From positions 1-56,797 of the forward strand of contig DAOUJX010000021.1 in assembly GCA_034422075.1 (NCBI GenBank): a DNA stretch of 56,797 nucleotides, in the 5' to 3' direction. This DNA comes from S34-282 sp034422075 (GTDB lineage Bacteria > Chloroflexota > Dehalococcoidia > Lucifugimonadales > Australimonadaceae). Both the position numbers and the translations under genes were made by a program. This document shows, one piece after another, positions 7,000 through 14,107 of this stretch. The notes under the pieces are model-generated. The model did no database searches. It was not told where the DNA came from and saw only the letters and a list, made by a program, of their open reading frames with translations. The first letter of the stretch is position 1. Each line of letters opens with the position of its first letter.

Positions 7000-8492
7000 T
7001 GATCGAGTCGTCGCCGCTGCCCGCAATTGCAGTCGCCGTCCCCCTGCTCGGCACTGCGCTCGTCGCTGCCCTGGGCAGCAAGCCCAACCTGCGAGAAGGC
7101 GTGTCCATTGCGCTGGCGCTGGCGACGTTGGGGCTCGTCGCCTCGATGCTGCCCGGGACGACGGATGGGCGCGTTGCGTCGGCGACGCTTCTCGAGCTCT
7201 CGCCCGGCATCAACGTCACGCTCCGGGCCGACGCAACAGGCATGCTGTTCGCAACGCTGGCCTCCTTCCTGTGGGTGCTCACCTCCGTCTACTCCATCGG
7301 GTACATGCGCGGGCTAGAGGAGCAGAAGCAGAGCCGCTTCTACGCCGCGTTCGCCCTGAGCGTCGGCGCGGCACTGGGCGTTGCGCTGGCGGCCAACCTG
7401 CTGACCTTCGTGCTCTTCTACGAATTGCTGACGCTGTTCACCTACCCCCTCGTCATACACCGGGAATCCGACGAGGCGATTCGTGCAGGCCGGAAGTACC
7501 TGCTGTACACGCTGGGCGGGGGGCTGGCGCTCATCGGTGGAACGGCGTGGCTCACGCTGCTGGGGATAGACACGACCTTCTCCGAAGGCGGCGTGCTGGG
7601 CTCGCTTGCGGGGCGCGACGGCACGGTGTGGGCATTGTTCGTGCTGCTCGCGGGGGGCGTCATCGTGAAGGCCGCGGTGATGCCGCTCCACTCGTGGCTG
7701 CCCGCTGCGATGGTGGCGCCGACGCCGGTCAGCGCCCTGCTGCACGCGGTCGCGGTGGTGAAGGCCGGCGTGTTCGGCGTGGTGCGCGTGCTCATCTTCG
7801 TCTTTGGCGTCGATCTGTTGCGCGACACGGGCGCGTGGCAGGTGCTGGCGATCGGTGCCGCCGCGACGGTCATCCTGGCCTCGCTGCTGGCGCTGCGCCA
7901 CGACAATCTCAAGCGGCGGCTCGCCTACTCGACCGTGAGCCATCTGTCCTACATCGTGCTCGGAGTGGCGTTGCTGGGGCCACTTGCGTTGACGGGGGCG
8001 CTGTTGCACCTCATCGGGCACGGCGTCACCAAGATCACGCTGTTCTTCTGCGCCGGAGCGATCCACGTCCGCACGCACCGCGAGAGGGTGAGCGAACTGG
8101 ACGGCATCGGCAAGCAGATGCCCGTGACGATGGGAGCGTTCGCCCTGGCCTCGCTGAGCATGGCGGGGATACCGCCGTTCATCCTATTCGCGAGCAAGTG
8201 GTACCTGGGCGCCGGGGCGGTCGATGCATCGGCCACGCCGTTCCTCTTCGTCTACATCGTGAGCGGCGTGCTGAGCGCAGGCTACCTGTTCCCCGTCGTG
8301 GTGCGCGCATTCTGGCGCAGCTCGCCGTCTTTCACCTGGTCGGGATGGCCGGGAGAGGCATCGCTCAAGATGGTCGTACCGCTTGCCGTCACCGGACTGC
8401 TCGCGCTGATCTGGGGCATCGCGCCGAATGTGCCCTTCAGCTTCCTCTCGCTCGCCGCTCAGGCGGCGAACGGGATAGGAGGAGGCGCCTGA
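6999..8492 (+). CDS. NuoL/M/N-type antiporter subunit, second copy
   Basis: A 497-residue membrane protein of the same proton-pump family as its neighbour but clearly divergent. It has the helix-5 Glu (VLFYELLTLFTYPL), the Lys of GGVIVKAAVMPLHSWLPAA, the discontinuous-helix segment PTPVSALLHAVAVVKAGVFG, and HGVTKITLFF. The ATG overlaps the stop of the first copy by one base. The same frame is open over 600 codons upstream, inside the previous gene, but that stretch is a high-G+C shadow. An extra antiporter subunit could add another ion-translocating channel or replace MrpA, for which no gene is seen. Confidence 0.88.
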   Translation: MIESSPLPAIAVAVPLLGTALVAALGSKPNLREGVSIALALATLGLVASMLPGTTDGRVASATLLELSPGINVTLRADATGMLFATLASFLWVLTSVYSIGYMRGLEEQKQSRFYAAFALSVGAALGVALAANLLTFVLFYELLTLFTYPLVIHRESDEAIRAGRKYLLYTLGGGLALIGGTAWLTLLGIDTTFSEGGVLGSLAGRDGTVWALFVLLAGGVIVKAAVMPLHSWLPAAMVAPTPVSALLHAVAVVKAGVFGVVRVLIFVFGVDLLRDTGAWQVLAIGAAATVILASLLALRHDNLKRRLAYSTVSHLSYIVLGVALLGPLALTGALLHLIGHGVTKITLFFCAGAIHVRTHRERVSELDGIGKQMPVTMGAFALASLSMAGIPPFILFASKWYLGAGAVDASATPFLFVYIVSGVLSAGYLFPVVVRAFWRSSPSFTWSGWPGEASLKMVVPLAVTGLLALIWGIAPNVPFSFLSLAAQAANGIGGGA

Positions 8493-8731
8493 TGCGGCTC
8501 ACGCGCAACCTCGCGATCGCGTTCGCGCTGGCCGTCATCGCGACGCTGGCAGCCGACACGGGGCTTACCTTGACGGACAAGGTCAAGGCGCACTTCCCAT
8601 ACGCAGACATCGTCGGCTTCTACGTCGTCTTCGGGCTGGCCTCGACGTACGCCATCGTCTACGGCTCCAAGTGGCTGGGAGCCCTGCTGGTGCGTCCCGA
8701 CGACGACGACAAGGGGCACGGGGATGGGTAG
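8492..8731 (+). CDS. Small two-helix membrane protein in the antiporter operon
   Basis: A 79-residue protein with hydrophobic helices at about residues 7-27 and 38-60 and an acidic tail (DDDDK). It starts at ATG 8492, overlapping the preceding stop, and its end overlaps the next gene (ATG at 8724), so it is embedded in the operon. I do not recognise a named family. Position and size suggest an accessory or linker subunit between two antiporter modules. It is too hydrophobic and too neatly spaced to be a shadow frame. Confidence 0.75.
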   Translation: MRLTRNLAIAFALAVIATLAADTGLTLTDKVKAHFPYADIVGFYVVFGLASTYAIVYGSKWLGALLVRPDDDDKGHGDG

Positions 8732-10457
8732 CTTCGTGCCCGCACTCATCCTCGTGATCGGCGGCGCGGCTGCCCTGGTCCTGCCCGCCCGCGTACGGCC
8801 GATGCTGCTGGTCGCCGCCTTCGGGCTCACCGTGCTGCAGCTGGTCATCTTCCTAGACCTGAATACGACGTGGGAGACGCAGTGGCTCGGCTTCGCCCTC
8901 GTGCCGCTGCGCGTCGATGCGCTCAGCCTCGCGTTCGGCAGCGTATTCGCCATCATCGGCGTGCTCGGCAGCATTCACGCGCTGCACATGCGCGACCGCG
9001 GTCAACAGGCTGCCGCGTTGTTCTATGGAAGCGGCGCGCTGGGCGTCGTCTTCGCCGGGGACCTGCTTACCCTGGTGGTCTTCTGGGAGGTCATGGCCGT
9101 CGCGTCCGCCTACCTCATCATCCAGGGCGGACGACCGGCGTCGCGGGCGGCGGCAATGCGCTACCTATTCGTCCACGTGGTGGGCGGCGCGATTCTGCTC
9201 GCAGGCGTCCTGTGGCACTTCGCCGACACGCACTCGCTGCTGTTCGAGGGATTCGAAGGCGGAGGCGCGGCCTGGCTAATCCTCATCGGATTCGCCGTGA
9301 ACGCGGCCATCCCGCCCGTCCACGCGTGGCTCGCCGACGCCTACCCCGAGGCGAGCGCGTCGGGCGCGGTGTTCCTGAGCGCCTTCACGACCAAGACGGC
9401 GGTCTACGTGCTGCTGCGCGGCTTCGCAGGATGGGAGATCCTCATCATCTTCGGCACGGCGATGGCGCTCTACGGCGTCGTCTACGCGGTGCTGGAGAAC
9501 GACATCCGGCGCTTGCTCGCGTACCACATCATCAGCCAGGTCGGCTTCATGGTGACTGCCGCAGGCATCGGCACGCACGAGGCCATCGAGGGCGCGACGG
9601 CGCACGCCTTCGCCCACGTGCTCTACAAGGGCTTGATGATCATGGCAACGGGCGCGGTCATGACGGCTACGGGCACGACGAAGATGACGGAGCTGGGTGG
9701 CCTTGCGCCTCGGATGAAGGTGGTGTTCACGCTGTACATGGTGGGTGCGTTCTCCATCTCCGCGGTGCCGCTCTTTGCGGGCTTCGTCAGCAAGTCGCTG
9801 GTGACGGAGGCTGCGCACTACGGAGGTCATGACGTGGCGGCATTCCTGCTGTACGTCGCGTCGGTCGGCACATTCCTGCATACGGGGCTGAAGCTGCCCT
9901 ACTTCACGTGGCTCGGCTCCAAGCGCGCAACGCCCGTCGCGCTCATCGCCAAGGTACCGGCGGGGATGTACGTCGGCATGGCGGGAGCGGCGGCGCTGTG
10001 CATCGGGATAGGGCTGTTCCCGCAGACCTTCTACGACTTTGTGAACTTCACGGGGCACTACGAGCCCTACAACCTGAACGACGTCATCCAGATGGTGGAG
10101 TTGCTCGTCTTCACCGGCCTGGGCTTCTGGCTCATGCTCGCCGCGCTCAAGCCGAAGCCGACCGAATCGCTCGATACCGACTGGCCCTACCGTCATGCCG
10201 CAAGGCCGGTGCGCGCCTTGGTGCAGGAACCGCTCGAGCGCGTCTTCTCCGCCGCCGAGCGGGCGAAGGATGCCGTCGTGGCTTGGTCGACGCTGGCAGC
10301 GTCGTCGCCGGAGACGGCCCTACAACGCCTGCCGTTGCGCGACGGCGTGCGAGAGGCGGCGCTCGTCGCGCTGAGCCGACAGCCGCTGGCCGCCGCCATC
10401 GGCGCGCTGATGCTCACCTTCGGCGTGCTCATCGTGGTCGTCGTCCTGCGCGCGTAG
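8724..10457 (+). CDS. NuoL/M/N-type antiporter subunit, third copy
   Basis: A 577-residue proton-conducting membrane subunit with about 14-16 helices. Key residues are the Glu in LVVFWEVMAVASAYL, the Lys in FLSAFTTKTAVYVLL, and the His and Lys in AHAFAHVLYKGLMIM. The usual Lys of the helix-7 motif is replaced in FAVNAAIPPVHAWLADAYP, where Asn sits at the corresponding place. That suggests the channel chemistry differs from the first two copies. A long C-terminal extension of about 110 residues (from about residue 465) includes one last helix, as in NuoL-type subunits that carry an anchoring arm. It ends the operon at 10457. Confidence 0.88.
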   Translation: MGSFVPALILVIGGAAALVLPARVRPMLLVAAFGLTVLQLVIFLDLNTTWETQWLGFALVPLRVDALSLAFGSVFAIIGVLGSIHALHMRDRGQQAAALFYGSGALGVVFAGDLLTLVVFWEVMAVASAYLIIQGGRPASRAAAMRYLFVHVVGGAILLAGVLWHFADTHSLLFEGFEGGGAAWLILIGFAVNAAIPPVHAWLADAYPEASASGAVFLSAFTTKTAVYVLLRGFAGWEILIIFGTAMALYGVVYAVLENDIRRLLAYHIISQVGFMVTAAGIGTHEAIEGATAHAFAHVLYKGLMIMATGAVMTATGTTKMTELGGLAPRMKVVFTLYMVGAFSISAVPLFAGFVSKSLVTEAAHYGGHDVAAFLLYVASVGTFLHTGLKLPYFTWLGSKRATPVALIAKVPAGMYVGMAGAAALCIGIGLFPQTFYDFVNFTGHYEPYNLNDVIQMVELLVFTGLGFWLMLAALKPKPTESLDTDWPYRHAARPVRALVQEPLERVFSAAERAKDAVVAWSTLAASSPETALQRLPLRDGVREAALVALSRQPLAAAIGALMLTFGVLIVVVVLRA

Positions 10458-10465
10458 CCGCTCTG

Positions 10466-10471
10466 TAGAAT
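10466..10471 (+). promoter_or_regulatory. -10 box for ychF
   Basis: TAGAAT lies nine bases after the antiporter operon and predicts a start near 10478. This leaves a 26-base leader with GTGAGG (10491-10496) as ribosome binding site before the GTG at 10504. Confidence 0.4.
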
Positions 10472-10503
10472 GAGAGCGCCCCAGCACCAAGTGAGGTAGG
10501 CCT

Positions 10504-11604
10504 GTGCCCATCGGGATTATCGGACTGCCGTTGAGCGGCAAGACGACGCTCTTCAACGCGCTCACGCGAGGCCACGCGGAAGTGGCCGCCTTTCGCTCCG
10601 CCGGACAGCAGCCCAACCTCGGCGTCATCAAGGTGCCCGACGCGCGGCTCCAGGCGTTGGCAGAGATATCCCGCCCCCGCCGGATCGTGCAGGCGGAGGT
10701 CTCGTACATCGACATTCCGGCGGCGCCGGAGGGGGTGGGGACGACCACGGGCATCGACGGCGCCTACCTGAACACGCTCCAGCGCTGCGATGCCCTGCTG
10801 CTCGTGGCGCGCGCATTCGAGGACCCATCGGTGCCCGCGGTCGGCGGCGCAATCGACCCGTACCGCGACGTCGAGACGCTGCAGGCCGAAACCATGTTTG
10901 CCGACCTGGGCATCCTGGAGCGCCGGGGAGAGCGCATAGGCCAGCAGCTGCGCGCCACCAAAGCGAGCGAGCGAGACGCGCTCGAACGGGAGTCGGCGCT
11001 CATCAAGGCCATGCGCGAGGGTCTGGAGGCTGACGTCCCCATCCGCGAGCAGGCGCTCGAGGCGGACGCGCACCGCGTCTTGAGCAACTTCCAACTCCTC
11101 TCCGCCAAGCCGCTCATGGTGGTGCTCAATATCGGCGAACCGGACATCGAACGCACGGTGCAGATTGAGCGCGAGATGGCCGAGCGACTCGCGCGGCCCG
11201 GCGTCGCAGCAGCCGCCATCTGCGGGAGGTTGGAGATGGAGCTGGCGCAGATGGACCAAGAGGAGGAGGCCGCGTTTCGAGAGTCGCTGGGCGCAGGGGA
11301 GTCAGGGCTCGACCGCATGGTGCGCCTGTCCTACAGCCTGCTCGGCCTGATTTCGTTCCTGACGACGGGCGAGGATGAGACGCGCGCATGGCCGATAGCG
11401 GACGGAACGGTGGCCGTCGATGCGGCGGGAAAGGTCCACTCCGACATACAGCGCGGATTCATCCGGGCGGAGGTCGTCGCCTACGAAGAGCTGGTTGCGG
11501 CGGGGAGCATCGCTGAGGCGCGCCGCCGGGGCGCGCTGCGCCAGGAAGGCAAGCGCTACGTCGTACGCGACGGCGACGTCGTCAACTTCCTGTTCAACGT
11601 CTAG
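10504..11604 (+). CDS. ychF: YchF-like P-loop GTPase/ATPase
   Basis: A 366-residue Obg-family protein. YchF/OLA1 proteins bind ribosomes and prefer ATP because the guanine-specifying NKxD motif is changed to NxxE; here that position reads NIGEPD. The P-loop is GLPLSGKTT (residues 7-15), where typical YchF has GLPNVGKST. The G3 region is DIPAAPEGVG instead of the usual DIPGLVKGA, so the switch is unusual. The C-terminal TGS domain (about residues 280-366, with LISFLTTGEDETRAW and the closing GDVVNFLFNV) is well preserved. The start is GTG with a GAGG ribosome binding site. The divergent P-loop suggests a lineage-specific subtype. Confidence 0.88.
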   Translation: MPIGIIGLPLSGKTTLFNALTRGHAEVAAFRSAGQQPNLGVIKVPDARLQALAEISRPRRIVQAEVSYIDIPAAPEGVGTTTGIDGAYLNTLQRCDALLLVARAFEDPSVPAVGGAIDPYRDVETLQAETMFADLGILERRGERIGQQLRATKASERDALERESALIKAMREGLEADVPIREQALEADAHRVLSNFQLLSAKPLMVVLNIGEPDIERTVQIEREMAERLARPGVAAAAICGRLEMELAQMDQEEEAAFRESLGAGESGLDRMVRLSYSLLGLISFLTTGEDETRAWPIADGTVAVDAAGKVHSDIQRGFIRAEVVAYEELVAAGSIAEARRRGALRQEGKRYVVRDGDVVNFLFNV

Positions 11605-11619
11605 CGCCGCCCGCCCGCC

Positions 11620-11625
11620 TATAAT
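11620..11625 (+). promoter_or_regulatory. -10 box giving a leaderless hemW message
   Basis: A perfect TATAAT ends six bases before the hemW ATG (11632). A start seven bases after the hexamer falls on the A of the ATG. No ribosome binding site lies between. No convincing -35 hexamer is seen at the usual distance. Confidence 0.6.
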
Positions 11626-11631
11626 TGGCCA

Positions 11632-12891
11632 ATGGCCGCACCAGACACCTCGCCGAGCGCCCTCGCGCTCTACGTCCACATTCCCTTCTGCGAAACGAAG
11701 TGTCCGTACTGCGACTTCAACACCTACGCAGGTATCGAAGCGCTGATGCCTACTTACGTGGACACGCTAGCGCACGATATCGCTGAATGGGGAAAGTGGC
11801 TGGGCAGGCCGCCGCTGCGCTCCGTCTTCTTCGGCGGCGGCACGCCGTCCTACCTCCCTACCCGCAGCCTCCGGCTGCTGATGCGCGCCATTACGGAGGC
11901 GTTCGACCTGCCGGAGGACGCCGAGGTCACGGCTGAGGCGAATCCCGGCGACACGGCGCGCGAGCGCCTGCAGGCCATGCGGCGCGCCGGCTTCAACCGC
12001 ATCTCCATCGGCGTGCAGTCGCTGGACGACGACGAGTTGCGCCTGCTCGGCCGGCGCCATAACGCGGAGGCGGCGCAGGCGGCGGTCAGGACAGCGCGCG
12101 CCGCCGGGTTCGAGCGCATCAACGCCGACCTCATCTTCGGCCTGCCCGGGCAGATGGTGGCGTCGTGGGAGCACACGCTGGCCGAGACGCTCGCGCTCGA
12201 GCCCGACCACCTGTCGGCGTACGCGCTCACGCTCGAGCCGGGTACGCCGCTCGACGCCGACGTCCGCCAGGGCCGCGTGCGCGAGCCGGACCCGGACATC
12301 GCGGCGGAGATGTACCGGCTCGCAGGCGAGATGCTGGCAGGCGCGGGCTACGAGCAGTACGAGATTTCCAACTGGGCCAAGCCGGCGCAGCACAGCGCGC
12401 ACAACCTGGCCTACTGGCGCAGCGAGCCGTACCTAGGGGTCGGCCCGGGCGCGCACTCCTACCTGTGGAGCAATGGAATACCCGCGCTGGAAGATGCCGG
12501 ACTGTGGGGCACTCGATTCGCGACAGTACGCTCGCCGCGGCAGTACATCGACGCCGCGCGGGAGTGGCGTGCGCCGGCGGAACCGGCGAGCCACGACGTC
12601 ATCCAGCGTCAGCCGACCATCGGCGAAGCGGAGGCGCTGAGCCGCTCGGAGGCAATGGCCGACTACGTGATGATGGGGCTGCGCCTCAACGAGGGGCTAT
12701 CGGAGCAGGCGTTCGGGGCGCGATTTGGCGAGTTGCTCGAGGAGGCGCTAGCCGGTGCACTGCGCGAGTGCGGCGAGCTGGGTCTGGTGGAGCGCACCGA
12801 GGGCTATGTTCGCCTCACCGACGCAGGGCGTCCCCTAGCGAACGAGGCGTTCGAGCGATTCGTCAGCGCGTGCAGCGCGATCGCCGGTTAG
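11632..12891 (+). CDS. hemW: Radical SAM heme chaperone HemW
   Basis: A 419-residue cytoplasmic radical SAM protein of the HemN/HemW family. The [4Fe-4S] cysteines are Cys20, Cys24 and Cys27 (CETKCPYC), followed by the FGGGTPSYL glycine-rich SAM segment. The motif HNLAYW is typical of HemW heme-binding proteins, and the length suits HemW better than the longer true coproporphyrinogen oxidase HemN. HemW inserts heme into respiratory enzymes. The ATG lies at the predicted transcription start, so translation is probably leaderless. Its stop overlaps the stop of the convergent gene by four bases (12888-12891). Confidence 0.88.
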   Translation: MAAPDTSPSALALYVHIPFCETKCPYCDFNTYAGIEALMPTYVDTLAHDIAEWGKWLGRPPLRSVFFGGGTPSYLPTRSLRLLMRAITEAFDLPEDAEVTAEANPGDTARERLQAMRRAGFNRISIGVQSLDDDELRLLGRRHNAEAAQAAVRTARAAGFERINADLIFGLPGQMVASWEHTLAETLALEPDHLSAYALTLEPGTPLDADVRQGRVREPDPDIAAEMYRLAGEMLAGAGYEQYEISNWAKPAQHSAHNLAYWRSEPYLGVGPGAHSYLWSNGIPALEDAGLWGTRFATVRSPRQYIDAAREWRAPAEPASHDVIQRQPTIGEAEALSRSEAMADYVMMGLRLNEGLSEQAFGARFGELLEEALAGALRECGELGLVERTEGYVRLTDAGRPLANEAFERFVSACSAIAG

Positions 12892-14105
12892 CGAGTTCCA
12901 AGCCCCAGCGACCTGCGCCACGCCGTCTCTAGAGCGTCGGTGTCCATGCCGTACACCCGCTCGATCGCCGACTCGTACGACGCTCCCTCCGCGAACACCG
13001 CCAACAGCTCCTGCATCTTGCCCCAACCATGCGTCCTGAGGAGGTAGTCCACGATGCTCCAGCTCTGCGCATAGGAGAGCGTTGCCCCCGTATCAGCAGC
13101 GGGGAAGCTGCTGTTGAGGCTACGCAAACTGATGAGGTCGTCGGTCGCGATTGCCTCATCGAGCTGGGTGCGCTGGAATGGGGGCAATCGGCCCTCGGAG
13201 TAGACGGCCAAGCCCTCGTCGAGCCACCTCGGCAGGTCGCCAAAGCAGTTGAACGTCACCTCGCCTATCAGCAGGTGCGCCAACTCGTGAACAACGCCCG
13301 GGAGGTCGCGCTCGAACGTATCGGGGCTAACGGTGATGAGCAGGATATTGCTGGAGGTGAAAGCAAGGCCGCCAGTCCAAGCCTGAGCAAAGAGAACCGC
13401 GCCCTGCACGTCCGTCGACGACTCGTACACGAACGCCTTTATCGGCGCGGTGAGCGCCTTGCCAAGTTGAAGGGTGTCGAGGCCGTCGCGGACGCCGCGA
13501 GCCAGGCGCTCGCCAAAGTCGGGGCCGCCCGCGTACCAGTAGAACGTAATGTTGCCCGACTCGTACGTCTCCCAGTCGAAGCGATCGTCGGCGTAGACGG
13601 CCTCTTGGCGAGCCGTCCGAATCTCCTTGCCCTGGTCATCGACCAATCGCCAGCGCCACCAGACGACGGAGCCGGGCGGGATGGAGCCAGTGCGGCGCAT
13701 GTCCCACGCCCATTCGACCGAAACGTCGCGGCTGGGCTCGAAGTCGATGCGCGCGCTCGTGTAGGACGATGAGGCGCAGGAGAAGACTCTCTCGGTGCCG
13801 AATTCCACGTCGACCACCTCGATGGTGCGTGCGCCCTGCCCCTCCAGGCTGAAGGCGATGCTGTCGGGGAGGCTGAACCCGATCTCGCTCGCTGTGGGCG
13901 TGAATGCACGCGCGTCGGTCTCCGTCGGCGTTGCTGCAACCGTCGGCACCACTGTCGGCACGACTGCTGGCGTCGGTGTCCCGGCCGCGGCATCAGTCGG
14001 CGTCGGCGGGGGTGTCGATGTCGCAGTCGGCGTGGGAGAGGCGCACCCGGCGAGCGCCAGCGCGGCTGCAGTTGCGAGGGCGGCGATTGTGAACCTCCGC
14101 AGCAT
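12888..14105 (-). CDS. Lipoprotein with gluzincin (peptidase MA-like) domain
   Basis: A 405-residue exported lipoprotein. The signal peptide ends in the lipobox LAGC with Cys21, followed by a Thr/Pro-rich linker to about residue 70. The zinc site is HELAH (His273, Glu274, His277), with the third ligand probably Glu297 in WLDEG, the arrangement of peptidase MA-like domains. The middle region (about 75-200) looks like a beta-sandwich and carries aromatic patches. It is thus probably a membrane-anchored zinc peptidase outside the cell. It begins two bases after the peptide-binding protein gene, so the two are probably co-transcribed, which fits peptide scavenging. Confidence 0.8.
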   Translation of the reverse strand: MLRRFTIAALATAAALALAGCASPTPTATSTPPPTPTDAAAGTPTPAVVPTVVPTVAATPTETDARAFTPTASEIGFSLPDSIAFSLEGQGARTIEVVDVEFGTERVFSCASSSYTSARIDFEPSRDVSVEWAWDMRRTGSIPPGSVVWWRWRLVDDQGKEIRTARQEAVYADDRFDWETYESGNITFYWYAGGPDFGERLARGVRDGLDTLQLGKALTAPIKAFVYESSTDVQGAVLFAQAWTGGLAFTSSNILLITVSPDTFERDLPGVVHELAHLLIGEVTFNCFGDLPRWLDEGLAVYSEGRLPPFQRTQLDEAIATDDLISLRSLNSSFPAADTGATLSYAQSWSIVDYLLRTHGWGKMQELLAVFAEGASYESAIERVYGMDTDALETAWRRSLGLGTR

Positions 14106-14107
14106 CG

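Noticed and set aside
6999..10457. Complex I (nuo) genes instead of an antiporter operon
   Set aside because: The large subunits resemble NuoL/M/N, but the E, F, G, B and MbhD/E-like genes are specific to Mrp/Mbh systems, and no NuoH, NuoJ or hydrophilic-arm genes are present.
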